A DNA stretch of 64,000 nt from Mycolicibacterium komanii (GTDB lineage: Bacteria; Actinomycetota; Actinomycetes; Mycobacteriales; Mycobacteriaceae): assembly GCF_001050035.1 (NCBI RefSeq), contig NZ_CVTA01000001.1, positions 124,001 to 188,000 on the forward strand, in the 5' to 3' direction. A program made the translations under genes and the position numbers. The notes under the pieces are model-generated. The model saw nothing but the letters and a program-made list of their open reading frames with translations. It made no database searches and was not told the origin of the DNA. This document shows positions 26,248-35,768 of the stretch, in pieces (positions within the stretch are counted from its first letter, which is position 1; each line of letters begins with the position of its first letter).

Positions 26248-27147
26248 TCAACGAATCAGCGCTCTGATCTGCTCGCGTGCAAAGAACTCCTGGTCCTCAC
26301 CCCAACCCTGCCTGCCGTCCCATCGCCAGTCGGTCAGCGTCCAGAACGTCATCCGTCCCGGCCAGCCGAGCCACCGCAGGGCCGTCCGCACATCGCCTTC
26401 GGCGTGCAAATCACGACCGCGGTCGTCCTCGGCGTCGAGCACCACCCGCGCGGGCGCCCCGGCGCGGCGGTCGATGACCCGGCGCTCACCGGTGACGAGT
26501 TCCCCCACCTCGCCGTCGCGCAGCAGATAGCCACCGATCACACGGTCGGCGCCGGACCGGCCCGCCATCGTGATCGCATGCCAGCTGGACTCGGCGTCGG
26601 CGATGGCCCACAGGTAGTCGCCGGAGCGGCGGGCACCCGGGCGGTGCGGCCCCCAGGTGCGGTCGCGCATCGAGTAACAGTCGATATCGAAGCGCACGCC
26701 GTTCAATGTCGCGGTGCCCCGCATGCGGCCGGGCTGGTCGAAATGGCAGTGCTGTGGGGATGCGGGACCGATGACGTGGGGCGCCATCAGCGATGTCCAC
26801 TCGAGGTCGAGATCCAGTCCCAGTTCCGAATACGTCAGCCGGTAGCGATGCATCGGTTCGAGCACGACGTGGCGCAACGAGTTCGGCAGCCGGAAGTCGG
26901 TGAAATCCAGAGGGCCCGTGGGTGGTTGAATCCAGCGCCAGTCGTAGAACAGGCAGTCGTAGGTCTCTTCGCCGCTCGGGTCCCACATCGCGGGCCCGCC
27001 TCCGCTGGTTCCGGTGCGGATGTCGTGGTAGTAATACACGAACCCATTGATGTCGCGCTCGGGTATCGCGAAGTTGAACCACCCGCTCTCGTTCCAGTCC
27101 GGATCCGCGCTGACGGAGTGGAAGACCTCGTCGACCTCGGTTGGCAT
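26248..27147 (-). CDS. lipocalin/AttH-like protein of unknown function
   Basis: A 299-residue protein with two similar beta-rich halves, likely DUF7064/AttH or carotenoid-hydratase-like. Visible landmarks are NESGWFNFAIPERDINGFVY, FDQPGRMRGTATLNGVRFDI, a MRDRTWGPH segment and the repeated ATMAG/HAITMAG type strands. No catalytic role can be given. It is the last gene of the TetR-P450-SDR operon, starting 8 nt after the SDR stop, which suggests it binds or modifies the lipophilic substrate of these oxidases. Confidence 0.6.
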   Translation of the reverse strand: MPTEVDEVFHSVSADPDWNESGWFNFAIPERDINGFVYYYHDIRTGTSGGGPAMWDPSGEETYDCLFYDWRWIQPPTGPLDFTDFRLPNSLRHVVLEPMHRYRLTYSELGLDLDLEWTSLMAPHVIGPASPQHCHFDQPGRMRGTATLNGVRFDIDCYSMRDRTWGPHRPGARRSGDYLWAIADAESSWHAITMAGRSGADRVIGGYLLRDGEVGELVTGERRVIDRRAGAPARVVLDAEDDRGRDLHAEGDVRTALRWLGWPGRMTFWTLTDWRWDGRQGWGEDQEFFAREQIRALIR

Positions 27148-27155
27148 GTGCTCGC

Positions 27156-28103
27156 TCAATCCAGGTAGGTCACGCCGGTCAGGTCTTCGGACAGCCGCCA
27201 CACATCCCGACGGTCCTCGGCGCGGCACACCGCGGGCGGCACTTTCGCGAAACCGACACCGCCGCCGACCGTCTCGTAGAAACCGCGCGGACCGTAATAG
27301 GCTCCGCCCTCGGCGTCGGGTGACACCGCGGCGTAGAGGGTCGGCTTGATCCCCTCGTCGACATCGAGCCACATGAACGGCAGCAGGCGCCAGGTGGCCC
27401 TGGTGATACGGGCGTTCAGGGTCGGCTTGTCGCGTCCGTAGGAGGCGCCGCTGAGCAGGTTGGTCTTCGACAGGCCGGGATGCGCGGCGTTCGACGTCAA
27501 CCCCCACCCGTGCGCGCGGCTGCGCTGGTCGAGTTCCCTGGCGAACATCAGCTGTGCGAGCTTCGCCATCCCGTACGACCGCATGGGCCGGTAACCCCGT
27601 TCGGCGTTGGCGTCGTCGAACGTCAATCCCCGCTGCGTGGCGGCGATGCTGCTGACGGTGACCACCCGCGCTCCGGCGGATGCCCGCAGCAGCGGCAGCA
27701 GGTGTCCGGTCAAAGCGAAGTGGCCGAGGTGGTTGGCGCCGAACTGCAACTCGAAGCCGTCTTCGGTCGCCTGCCGCTCCGGCGGGGTCATCACCCCCGC
27801 GTTGTTGATCAGGATGTCGATCGGGCGGCCCTCCGCCGCGAGCTGGTCACTCAGGGCGGCAACGCTTTTGAGGGAGGCGAGGTCGACCTCCGCCACGCGG
27901 GTACCGGCCCGTGGGACGGCCTGCAGGATCTGCGCGATCGCGGCCTCGCCCTTGGCGCGGTTGCGGACGGCCAGGATCACGTCGGCCCCGGCCGCCACAA
28001 GCTCTTGCGTCAGACCGAATCCGAGACCGCTGTTGGCACCGGTGACCACGGCGAGGCGACCCGAGAGGTCGGGCACGCGCAGTTCGAGTCCGCCCTTCAC
28101 CAT
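27156..28103 (-). CDS. SDR, retinol dehydrogenase-like
   Basis: A 315-residue SDR of the retinol/protochlorophyllide-type group: [43 protein letters not shown] and [11 protein letters not shown] with the Tyr-Lys pair. The ATG overlaps the P450 stop by 7 nt. Together with the P450 it could hydroxylate a substrate and oxidise the alcohol to the carbonyl. The frame is open far upstream inside the P450 gene, but the M at 28103 gives the normal length. Confidence 0.88.
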   Translation of the reverse strand: MVKGGLELRVPDLSGRLAVVTGANSGLGFGLTQELVAAGADVILAVRNRAKGEAAIAQILQAVPRAGTRVAEVDLASLKSVAALSDQLAAEGRPIDILINNAGVMTPPERQATEDGFELQFGANHLGHFALTGHLLPLLRASAGARVVTVSSIAATQRGLTFDDANAERGYRPMRSYGMAKLAQLMFARELDQRSRAHGWGLTSNAAHPGLSKTNLLSGASYGRDKPTLNARITRATWRLLPFMWLDVDEGIKPTLYAAVSPDAEGGAYYGPRGFYETVGGGVGFAKVPPAVCRAEDRRDVWRLSEDLTGVTYLD

Positions 28104-29338
28104 TCGACCGGCAATTCGTAGAGGCCGTAGGCCAGCGCGTCGTGTTTGAAGGGCAGTTCGTCGACCGGAACCGCCAGTCGCATGGTCGGGATGCGGCGCA
28201 GCAGCGTCGGCAACACGATCTGCAACTCCATCCGGGCCAACTGCTGGCCGACGCACTGATGCCTGCCGTAGCCGAATCCGATGTGCGGACCGTCGTCGCG
28301 GCGCAGATCGAGGCGGTCGGGTTCGGGAAACTGACGAGGGTCCCAATTCGCCGGCGCCACATCGAGAATGATGCCCTCGCCGGCGCGGATCAGCTGACCG
28401 CAGACCTCGATGTCGTCGACGGCGATGCGGCGCTGCCCGGTCTGGATGATGCTGACGTAGCGCAGCAATTCCTCGATGGCCGTGGCTATGGCCTTCGGGT
28501 CATCGGCATCGCGCAGCAGCGCGGCCTGCTCAGGATGTTCGAGCAACGCCACGATACCGACCCCGAGCTGCCCCGCGGTCGTCTCGTGACCCGCGATCAG
28601 CACACCGGTGGCCAGTTGGGCCGCTTCCCTGACGCTGATCTCCTCCGAACGCACGCGCTCGGCGAGGTCGGAGACCAGATCTTCGCTGGGCTCGTCCATC
28701 TTTCTGCGGACCAGGTTGGCGATGTACTTCGCCAGCGCACCCGCGCCTTCGGCGGCGTCCTCGGCCGACGCGTAGCGGCTCATCCCCCGGTTGGCCTGCT
28801 CCTGAAAGAACGCCGCGTCTTCGTAAGGAACGCCGAGCATCTCGCTGATCACCAACGAGGGGATCGCCAGCGCGAGGTTCTCGACGAGGTCCGCCGGTTG
28901 GGGGCCGGCCAGGATCGCGTCGATGTGTTCGTCGGTGATGCGCTGAACGGCAGGGCGCAACGCCTCCACCCGTTTGTAGGTGAACGGCCGCGACAGCATC
29001 CGGCGAAACCTCGTGTGCTCCTCGGCATCCGAGGTGAACACCGAGCGCGGCCGCTTGTGCACGGTGGCTAGCATGCCCTCGTTCCAGTGCGGATAACCCG
29101 GTTTGCGGTCGTCGACGCTGGCCCGGCTGTCGGCGAACAACGACCGGATCGCCTCGTATCCGGTGACCAGCCATGGGGTGCTGCCGTCCCAGATGCGTAC
29201 GCGGTTCAGTTGGCTGGTGCTGTTGAGCTCCAGGGCTTTCGGCGGTGGGGCGAACCAGCGTCCGTCGGCGCGTGGCATCGGGAAGTCCGGAACATCGGAC
29301 GTGCCGTCCCCGGCGCTGGGTGTGAGGGTGTCGGTCAC
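28097..29338 (-). CDS. cytochrome P450
   Basis: A complete 413-residue bacterial P450. The I-helix has [10 protein letters not shown], the K-helix EELLRY, and the haem loop [21 protein letters not shown] with the Cys thiolate. The GTG at 29338 overlaps the TetR stop (GTGA) and is preceded by AGAAAGGGG. Electrons would come from a ferredoxin encoded elsewhere. It is unrelated to the neighbouring P450 remnant at 20271, whose haem loop differs. The substrate is unknown; the operon suggests a regulated detoxification or catabolic step. Confidence 0.93.
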   Translation of the reverse strand: MTDTLTPSAGDGTSDVPDFPMPRADGRWFAPPPKALELNSTSQLNRVRIWDGSTPWLVTGYEAIRSLFADSRASVDDRKPGYPHWNEGMLATVHKRPRSVFTSDAEEHTRFRRMLSRPFTYKRVEALRPAVQRITDEHIDAILAGPQPADLVENLALAIPSLVISEMLGVPYEDAAFFQEQANRGMSRYASAEDAAEGAGALAKYIANLVRRKMDEPSEDLVSDLAERVRSEEISVREAAQLATGVLIAGHETTAGQLGVGIVALLEHPEQAALLRDADDPKAIATAIEELLRYVSIIQTGQRRIAVDDIEVCGQLIRAGEGIILDVAPANWDPRQFPEPDRLDLRRDDGPHIGFGYGRHQCVGQQLARMELQIVLPTLLRRIPTMRLAVPVDELPFKHDALAYGLYELPVEW

Positions 29339-30030
29339 GAGCGACCCCTTTCTCTGCGTGGCCGTTCGGTCCGGCGCACCGGCGCCTGCCACAGGCCGGT
29401 GATCGCGTCGGTGAGCCCTTCGGCGGCTTGCGGCCATGGTGACCGTGCGAGCGGGCCGTGCTGGGCCAGGGCACCCTCGTGTTCGGCGCAGGTGTGCATG
29501 AGCAGGTTGCGCGCCATCACTATTCGCTCGAAGCGGACTCGCTTGGGCAGTTCGGCAAGGCATCCGGTGATGCCGTCGATCACGTGCACCAAATGCGGTG
29601 AGGACAGCGCATCCTTGGTGACCACCTCACGATAGGTCGGATCGGCCATGGCCTGTGCGGCGAACCGTGCGTACCAACTCGGATTGCCGAGTTGGTCGAG
29701 ATGATCGGTCAGCGGGCGGACCAGGCAGTCGACCCAGTCCCGCAGGTCGGCGGACGCGCCGAGCTCGGCGACCAGCCGGGCGCGCAACTGTTCGATCGGC
29801 ACGCGGTGTTTGCTTTCGATCGCGCGCAACAGATCGGTCCGGGTGCCGAAGTGATAGCAGACGGCGGCGTTGTTGCCCTGAGACGCGGCCTCGCTGATCT
29901 GCCGATTGGACACGGCGTGCATACCGCGTTCGGCGAAGAGCCGCTCGGCAGCCGCGAGCAACACCTCGCGGGTGCCTTCTGACCTGTTTCCACTGAGAGG
30001 CCGGGCCGCGGTCACCGACCCAGTAGACAC
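29335..30030 (-). CDS. TetR regulator of the P450 operon
   Basis: A 231-residue TetR protein with TREVLLAAAERLFAERGMHA and NRQISEAASQGNNAAVCYHF, the latter typical of a subgroup with NNAAVxYHFG. The start is GTG at 30030; a second GTG at codon 6 is possible. It is the first gene of the TetR-P450-SDR-lipocalin operon and faces the NDH-2-like gene across an 82- to 124-nt region that contains a perfect 8-bp-arm palindrome, its likely operator. Confidence 0.87.
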   Translation of the reverse strand: MSTGSVTAARPLSGNRSEGTREVLLAAAERLFAERGMHAVSNRQISEAASQGNNAAVCYHFGTRTDLLRAIESKHRVPIEQLRARLVAELGASADLRDWVDCLVRPLTDHLDQLGNPSWYARFAAQAMADPTYREVVTKDALSSPHLVHVIDGITGCLAELPKRVRFERIVMARNLLMHTCAEHEGALAQHGPLARSPWPQAAEGLTDAITGLWQAPVRRTERPRRERGRS

Positions 30031-30042
30031 CGCCCAGGGAGT

Positions 30043-30062
30043 TAAATCAAGCGATTGATTTA
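30043..30062. promoter_or_regulatory. perfect palindrome, operator of the P450-operon TetR
   Basis: TAAATCAA (30043-30050) and TTGATTTA (30055-30062) are perfect inverted arms around GCGA. It lies 13 nt upstream of the TetR start codon, between divergent genes, the classic position for an autoregulated TetR operator. Confidence 0.75.
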
Positions 30063-30154
30063 GCCGTACGGCTCCGCCGCAGGGGTCCTATCGACCACGG
30101 GCCGGACTCGGTGTGGTGCTTGCCCACGCCCCCAACGGCTACGACGATGGGACG

Positions 30155-31360
30155 ATGCCGGCGTCAGCGCGCGTTCTCGTGGCCGGGTCCGGGTTCGCCG
30201 GGCTGTGGGCCGCGCTCGGCGCCGCGCGCCGCCTCGACGACCTCGGCGTCGACACGGTCGACGTCACCGTCGTCAGCTCCAAGCCGTATCACGATATCCG
30301 GGTGCGCAACTACGAGCCGGACCTGCGCCCGTGCCGAATTCCGCTGTCGCAGTTGCTCGATCCGGTCGGTGTAGGGCATGTCACCGCAGATGTGGTCGAA
30401 ATCGACTCCGCTGCAGCGAAGATCCGCACCGCCGACGGAGCCGCGATGGGTTACGACCGCCTCGTGTTGGCGGTGGGCAGCCGCGTCGCCAAACCCGACA
30501 TCCCGGGTTTGGCGGAGTTCGGTTTCGACGTCGACACGTACGACGCGGCGGCCCGCCTTCAGGAACACCTTCGCTCGCTGCAGCGCGACGATCCGGCGTC
30601 GGCGACCGCGGTCGTCGTCGGGGCTGGCCTCACGGGCATCGAGACGGCCAGCGAGTTACCGGCGATGCTGACCGCCGCGCTCGGGCCGGGCGCCACGCCG
30701 CGGGTGGTGCTCGTCGACCGAAACGCGCACGTCGGATCCGACATGGGTGAATCGGCGCGCCCGGTCATCGAGAATGCGCTGCGCGACAACGGGGTCGAGA
30801 CGATCACCGGGCTGGGTGTGGCAGCGGTCGGCGAGCGCAGCGTCACGCTGTCGACAGGTGGAGTCATCGAAGCGGCCACCGTCGTCTGGTGTGCCGGTAT
30901 GCGCGCCCATCCGCTGACGAGCCGGCTGGGCGTGCCGGTGGACCCGCTGGGTCGCGTACCGGTCGACGACTATCTGCGGGTCGAGGGTGTGCCCGGCGTG
31001 TTCGCCGCGGGTGACGTGGCCGCGGCGCGGATGGATGACGAGCACCTGTCGGTGATGTCGTGTCAGCACGGCCGGCCGATGGGTCGCTACGCGGGCTACA
31101 ACGTGATCGGCGATCTCCTGGGCCTGCCGATGATGACGCTCCGGATTCCGTGGTACGTCACGGTGCTCGACCTCGGTCCGGCCGGTGCGGTGTACACCGA
31201 GGGCTGGGACCGCCGGGTCGTCAGCACCGGGTCGGCGGCCAAGGCGACGAAGCGCATCATCAACGGCGAGCGGATTTATCCCCCGCTGACCGGCGACCGC
31301 TCGGCGCTCCTTGCCGCCGCGGCGCCGGAACTGCAGAGCGCCCCCGCCTACGAGCAGTGA
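30155..31360 (+). CDS. type II NADH dehydrogenase-like flavoprotein (Rv1812c-like)
   Basis: A 401-residue pyridine nucleotide-disulphide oxidoreductase-like protein resembling Rv1812c, a predicted NADH dehydrogenase-like enzyme. FAD motif VLVAGSGFAGLWAALGAARR, second dinucleotide motif VVVGAGLTGIETASELP, and FAAGDVAAARM near the C-terminus. No membrane-anchoring helices typical of Ndh are seen. The ATG at 30155 follows GATGGGA; the frame also has GTG at 30113. It is divergent from the TetR-P450 operon and may be controlled by the same palindrome. Confidence 0.85.
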   Translation: MPASARVLVAGSGFAGLWAALGAARRLDDLGVDTVDVTVVSSKPYHDIRVRNYEPDLRPCRIPLSQLLDPVGVGHVTADVVEIDSAAAKIRTADGAAMGYDRLVLAVGSRVAKPDIPGLAEFGFDVDTYDAAARLQEHLRSLQRDDPASATAVVVGAGLTGIETASELPAMLTAALGPGATPRVVLVDRNAHVGSDMGESARPVIENALRDNGVETITGLGVAAVGERSVTLSTGGVIEAATVVWCAGMRAHPLTSRLGVPVDPLGRVPVDDYLRVEGVPGVFAAGDVAAARMDDEHLSVMSCQHGRPMGRYAGYNVIGDLLGLPMMTLRIPWYVTVLDLGPAGAVYTEGWDRRVVSTGSAAKATKRIINGERIYPPLTGDRSALLAAAAPELQSAPAYEQ

Positions 31361-31627
31361 CTACCTGCCGTTTCGCTCACGGTGCTTACACCCGGGCCAG
31401 CAGCACGGACGGCGCTTACCCTCTTCGAGTTCCTCCTGCGTCCGCCGGATCCGCCGTTCGCGCGTCTTCTCCTGCTTGGCGTCTTCGACCCAGCAGATGA
31501 ACTCGTTGCGCGCCAGCGGCGTGATGTCGTTCCAGGCGGCAAGCGCGGTGTCGTTGGCGAGCAACGCCTTACGCAGATCGGTCGGCAGTTCGTGTACGAC
31601 GCCGCCGGAAACTCGCGTACTACTCAT
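31361..31627 (-). CDS. YdeI/OmpD-associated-family small protein
   Basis: An 88-residue protein matching the C-terminal bacteriocin-protection/YdeI-like domain: LPTDLRKALLANDTALAAWN, then NEFICWVEDAKQEKTRERRI. It ends in a Lys/Arg- and Cys-containing tail. The ATG at 31627 gives the normal short form; the open frame extends to 31747. It converges exactly with the NDH-2-like gene and is divergent from the acyl-CoA ligase. Function is unknown beyond family membership. Confidence 0.78.
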   Translation of the reverse strand: MSSTRVSGGVVHELPTDLRKALLANDTALAAWNDITPLARNEFICWVEDAKQEKTRERRIRRTQEELEEGKRRPCCWPGCKHRERNGR

Positions 31628-31811
31628 AGGCGCAGGATAGACGGGATCGCCCGTCCCCCTCGCCGACGCCCCGACGCCGGCGGCGGTCGTCCGAACCGCG
31701 CAACCCGACGCCGAATATGGGTCAGCGAAGTCAATAGCGTCAGACATCCTCGCGTTGGGTACCAGAACGGCGATACTTACCCCAACGCGCTCGTCCTACC
31801 AGGAGACGGTC

Positions 31812-33623
31812 ATGTCGACAGACACCAAACAGGAACCGGAGACCATGGCCCACCCGAGCGTGGCCGCCATGTTCTTCGACCGCGTTCGCAAGTCCGGCGA
31901 GCGGGAGGCCTTCCGCAAGCTCGACGGCGACCGGTGGGTCTCGGTCAGCTGGAAGGAAGCTGCCGATCATGTCGAGGCGTTGGCCGCCGGGCTGCTGGCG
32001 CTCGGCATCCAACCCGAGGAACGCATCGGAATCGCGTCGAGCACGAGATACGAATGGATCCTCGCGGATCTGGCCAACATGTGCGCCGGAGCCGCGACCA
32101 CGACCGTCTACCCCACGACCAACGCCACCGACACCGCCTTCATCCTGAGCGATTCGGAATCTCGGGTCGTCTTCGCCGAAGACGAAGCGCAGCTGGAGAA
32201 GTTGCGGGAGAAGCGAGACGACCTCCCGAAGCTCGAAAAGGTCGTCGTGATAGACGGGGACGGCGACGGTGAGCTCATCATGTCCCTCGCCGAACTGGCC
32301 GAGCTCGGGAAGAAGTATCTGTCCGACCATCCCTCGTGCGTTCAGGAGACGGCGGAATCCATCACGCCCGACCAACTCGCGACGCTGATCTACACATCGG
32401 GCACCACCGGCAAGCCCAAAGGGGTGCGACTGTCGCATGCGGCGTGGGTGTACGAGGGCACCACGGTCGCCGGATTCGACATCCTGCACGAGGACGACCT
32501 GCAGTTACTGTGGCTGCCGCTGGCCCATGCGTTCGGCAAGGTGTTGATCTCGGCGCAGTTGGCATGCGGCTTCGCCAGCGCGATCGACGGCCGCGTGGAC
32601 AAGATCGTCGCGAACCTGGCCGAGGTGAAGCCGACGTTCATGGGCGCCGCGCCACGGATCTTCGAGAAGGCCCACGCGCGCGTCGTCACGTCGCAGGAGG
32701 GCGTGAAAGAGAAGTTGTCGACTGCCGCCTTCGCCGTCGGGCGTCGGGTCGATCAATACCGGCTCGCCGGCAAGCCGGTGCCGCTCCCGTTGAAGGCCGC
32801 GCACGGCGTGTTCGACCGCCTCGTCTTCAGCAAGGTGCGAGCGGTGTTCGGCGGGCGCATCAAGTTCTTCATCTCCGGCTCCGCGCCGCTGAACCGCGAC
32901 ATCGCCGAATGGTTCCACGCCGCGGGCCTGCTGATCCTGGAAGGTTACGGCTTGACCGAGACCGCGGCCGGCGCGTTCATCAACCGGCCCGACAACTACA
33001 AGCTGGGCACCGTGGGCCAGGTTTTCGACGGCACCTCGGTGCGTATCGCCGACGACGGCGAGGTGCAGGTCAAGGGTCCGTGTGTCATGGACGGCTACCA
33101 CAACCTGCCCGACAAGACGGCCGAATCGATGACCGAGGACGGCTGGCTGCGCACCGGCGACCGAGGCAAGCTGGACGACGACGGCTTCTTGACCATCACC
33201 GGTCGAATCAAGGAGTTGTTCAAGACATCCGGCGGCAAGTACGTGGCGCCGCCCGCGATCGAAGGCCGATTCATGGCGCTCTGCCCCTACGCGAGCCACA
33301 TCCTGGTCTTCGGCGAATCACGCAAGTTCTGCGTTGCACTGATCACGCTCGACCCCGACGAACTGTCGGGCTGGGCCAAGCATCACGGCCTCGGCGATCG
33401 AAGCTACGCCGATCTGGTTCAGTCCGACGAGGTCCGCGACATGGTCGGTGGCTATGTCGACGAACTCAACTCGCAGCTGAACCGATGGGAAACCATTAAA
33501 AAGTGGGAGCTGCTCGATCACGAACTCTCCGTGGAGGGTGGCGAGCTGACCCCGTCGCTGAAGGTGAAGCGCGCGGTCGTCGAGGAGAAGAACCAGGAAC
33601 TGCTCGACTCGTTCTACTCCTGA
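31812..33623 (+). CDS. long-chain fatty-acid-CoA ligase (FadD11/FadD15-like)
   Basis: A 603-residue AMP-forming acyl-CoA synthetase that activates fatty acids through an acyl-adenylate. Motifs: LIYTSGTTGKPKGV (P-loop), LPLAHAFGK, FFISGSAPL, EGYGLTETAAGAF, GWLRTGDRG and LTITGRIKELFKTSGGKYV. It has the long-chain/bubblegum-type layout including LTPSLKVKR near the end. The ATG at 31812 lies behind AGGAGACGGTC. It stands alone with its own divergent promoter region and is followed by 375 nt of non-coding DNA. Confidence 0.92.
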   Translation: MSTDTKQEPETMAHPSVAAMFFDRVRKSGEREAFRKLDGDRWVSVSWKEAADHVEALAAGLLALGIQPEERIGIASSTRYEWILADLANMCAGAATTTVYPTTNATDTAFILSDSESRVVFAEDEAQLEKLREKRDDLPKLEKVVVIDGDGDGELIMSLAELAELGKKYLSDHPSCVQETAESITPDQLATLIYTSGTTGKPKGVRLSHAAWVYEGTTVAGFDILHEDDLQLLWLPLAHAFGKVLISAQLACGFASAIDGRVDKIVANLAEVKPTFMGAAPRIFEKAHARVVTSQEGVKEKLSTAAFAVGRRVDQYRLAGKPVPLPLKAAHGVFDRLVFSKVRAVFGGRIKFFISGSAPLNRDIAEWFHAAGLLILEGYGLTETAAGAFINRPDNYKLGTVGQVFDGTSVRIADDGEVQVKGPCVMDGYHNLPDKTAESMTEDGWLRTGDRGKLDDDGFLTITGRIKELFKTSGGKYVAPPAIEGRFMALCPYASHILVFGESRKFCVALITLDPDELSGWAKHHGLGDRSYADLVQSDEVRDMVGGYVDELNSQLNRWETIKKWELLDHELSVEGGELTPSLKVKRAVVEEKNQELLDSFYS

Positions 33624-33998
33624 ACAAGCGCGGGCGCGCCGAAATCCCCATGCCACTCAACGCCGCTGGCGAAATGTGACAGCGGCGCCCCAGTCGGAGA
33701 GGTGTCCGACGTAGGGATCTTTTGGGGTATCAAAACGGCGAAGTCTGCGCTACTATTTTACACAAAATCAGCTTGTAAAAAATAGCGGGAGGTCTCCGGA
33801 TGCGGGGCCGACGTCGCCGCCGACATCGGTCGGCTCACACGACACCCTCGGACTGGCGCTGCTTTGCAGCGCGTTCTGTCGTCGGCACGATGCCGCGCGA
33901 CCCGCACTTTGGTCGTGACGCGAGTCCACATATGACCGGCTGACCGCCCGGCTAGCCGGTCCGCACCATCGCCACCGCGATGGGGACAGGAGGAGACC
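33624..33998. other. promoter region of the oxidase subunit I paralogue
   Basis: 375 nt without a gene. The stretch 33720-33790 is markedly AT-rich and contains the inverted repeat at 33754-33786. The remainder up to the GTG at 33999 would be a leader of more than 200 nt, GC-rich and without an open frame that looks real. No terminator hairpin with a T-run is evident after the acyl-CoA ligase. Confidence 0.5.
33754..33786. promoter_or_regulatory. AT-rich inverted repeat, shared operator candidate (site 1)
   Basis: Arms CTATTTTACACAA (33754-33766) and TTGTAAAAAATAG (33774-33786) match at 11 of 13 positions around a 7-nt spacer. The ACAA-7 nt-TTGT core is identical in layout to a second site before the ferredoxin gene, including the same two-base ACA/TTA difference between arms. 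Confidence 0.65.
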
Positions 33999-35714
33999 GT
34001 GACCGCCGAAGCGCCGCCCGCGGTAGTAGAAGTCCGCCGCCCCTTCCCAGCTCGTGTCGGCCTGAAGGGCACGCTGGTCTACAGGCTCGTGACGACCACC
34101 GATCACAAGCTCATCGGAATCATGTATGTCGTCACCTGTTTCGGCTTCTTCTTCGCGGGCGGCCTGATGGCGCTGCTGATCCGCGCAGAGTTGGCGAGTC
34201 CGGGCCTGCAATTCCTGTCCAACGAGCAGTACAACCAGCTGTTCACCATGCACGGCACGATCATGTTGCTGTTCTACGCCACTCCGATCGTGTTCGGCTT
34301 CGCCAACCTGGTTCTGCCGCTGCAGATCGGCGCACCCGACGTCGCCTTCCCCCGGCTGAATGCGTTGTCCTACTGGTTGTTTCTGTTCGGCGGTCTGATC
34401 GTCATGTCGGGGTTCATCACGCCGACCGGGGCGGCGGATTTCGGCTGGACCGCCTACACGCCGCTCTCAGACGCGATCCACTCCCCGGGAGCCGGCGGTG
34501 ATCTGTGGATATTGGGCCTGGCCGTAGGCGGGTTGGGCACGATTCTGGGTGCGGTCAACATGGTCACCACCGTGGTGTGCATGCGCGCGCCCGGCATGAC
34601 GATGTTCCGGATGCCGATCTTCACGTGGAACATCCTCATCACATCGATCCTGGTGTTGATGGTGTTTCCGCTGCTGACCTCCGCGTTGATGGGGTTGGCG
34701 GCCGATCGGCACCTGGGTGCTCACGTCTACGACGCCGCCAACGGCGGCTCGATCCTGTGGCAACACCTGTTCTGGTTCTTCGGCCACCCGGAGGTCTACG
34801 TGGTGGCCTTGCCGTTCTTCGGCATCGTCACCGAGATCGTTCCCGTCTTCGCCCGCAAGCCCATGTTCGGCTACAACAACATGGTCTTCGCCACGATGGG
34901 CATCGCCGCGTTGTCGATGGCGGTCTGGGCCCATCACATGTTCGCCACGGGCGCGGTGTTGCTGCCCTTCTTCTCCTTCATGAGCTACATGATCGCGGTG
35001 CCGACCGGTATCAAGTTCTTCAACTGGATCGGCACAATGTGGAAGGGGCAGTTGACCTTCGAGACACCGATGCTGTTCTCGGTCGGGTTCATGGTGACCT
35101 TCCTGCTCGGTGGCCTGTCGGGGGTGATGCTGGCCAGCCCACCGATCGACTTCCACGTCACCGACACCTACTTCTTGGTCGCCCATTTCCACTATGTGCT
35201 GTTCGGCACGATCGTGTTCGCCACCTTCGCAGGCATTTACTTCTGGTTCCCGAAGATGACGGGCCGACTGCTCGACGAGCGACTCGGCAAGCTGCACTTC
35301 TGGCTGACGCTGATCGGCTTTCACACCACGTTTCTCGTGCAGCACTGGCTGGGCAATGAAGGTATGCCGCGCCGTTACGCCGACTATCTACCGTCCGACG
35401 GCTTCACCACGCTCAACGTCGTCTCCTCCATCGGGTCGTTCATCCTCGGTGTATCGATGATCGTTTTCACCTGGAACGTGGTGAGAAGCTGGCGATTCGG
35501 CGAGCCGGTGACCGTCGATGACCCCTGGGGTTTCGGCAACTCGCTGGAGTGGGCCACCAGCTGCCCGCCGCCGCGACACAACTTCACAGAAATCCCGCGC
35601 ATCCGCTCGGAACGGCCGGCGTTCGAACTGCATTACCCCTGGATGGTCGACCGCATGCGCGCCGAATCCCACATCGGGCGTCATCGCGACGTCGACGCAG
35701 TCGCTCACCGCTGA
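33999..35714 (+). CDS. ctaD: cytochrome c oxidase subunit I paralogue (aa3 type)
   Basis: A 571-residue haem-copper oxidase subunit I with 12 expected membrane helices. The redox ligands are all present: TMHGTIM (haem a His), [10 protein letters not shown] (CuB His and the cross-linked Tyr), AHHMF (two CuB His) and [10 protein letters not shown] (haem His pair). It is very close to the housekeeping mycobacterial CtaD, including the C-terminal [15 protein letters not shown] 33999 follows AGGAGG. No ctaC, ctaE or qcr genes are adjacent, so this is probably an extra, conditionally expressed copy that could replace CtaD in the bcc-aa3 supercomplex. Confidence 0.93.
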   Translation: MTAEAPPAVVEVRRPFPARVGLKGTLVYRLVTTTDHKLIGIMYVVTCFGFFFAGGLMALLIRAELASPGLQFLSNEQYNQLFTMHGTIMLLFYATPIVFGFANLVLPLQIGAPDVAFPRLNALSYWLFLFGGLIVMSGFITPTGAADFGWTAYTPLSDAIHSPGAGGDLWILGLAVGGLGTILGAVNMVTTVVCMRAPGMTMFRMPIFTWNILITSILVLMVFPLLTSALMGLAADRHLGAHVYDAANGGSILWQHLFWFFGHPEVYVVALPFFGIVTEIVPVFARKPMFGYNNMVFATMGIAALSMAVWAHHMFATGAVLLPFFSFMSYMIAVPTGIKFFNWIGTMWKGQLTFETPMLFSVGFMVTFLLGGLSGVMLASPPIDFHVTDTYFLVAHFHYVLFGTIVFATFAGIYFWFPKMTGRLLDERLGKLHFWLTLIGFHTTFLVQHWLGNEGMPRRYADYLPSDGFTTLNVVSSIGSFILGVSMIVFTWNVVRSWRFGEPVTVDDPWGFGNSLEWATSCPPPRHNFTEIPRIRSERPAFELHYPWMVDRMRAESHIGRHRDVDAVAHR

Positions 35715-35733
35715 TCCTCTGGATTTCAGCTCT

Positions 35734-35762
35734 AGTTTTTACAACCTTAAGTTGTGTAAACT
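35734..35762. promoter_or_regulatory. inverted repeat over the ferredoxin promoter (site 2) with -10 element
   Basis: Arms AGTTTTTACAAC (35734-35745) and GTTGTGTAAACT (35751-35762) match at 10 of 12 positions around 5 nt. TAAACT (35757-35762) fits a mycobacterial -10 and ends 6 nt before the ATG, so transcription probably starts at the ATG and the mRNA is leaderless. The repeat covers this promoter. Confidence 0.7.
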
Positions 35763-35768
35763 CGGGTC

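Noticed and set aside
33754..33786. The AT-rich inverted repeat as a transcription terminator of the acyl-CoA ligase gene
   Set aside because: The stem has almost no GC pairs and lies 130 nt after the stop; its match with the ferredoxin-promoter repeat fits an operator better.
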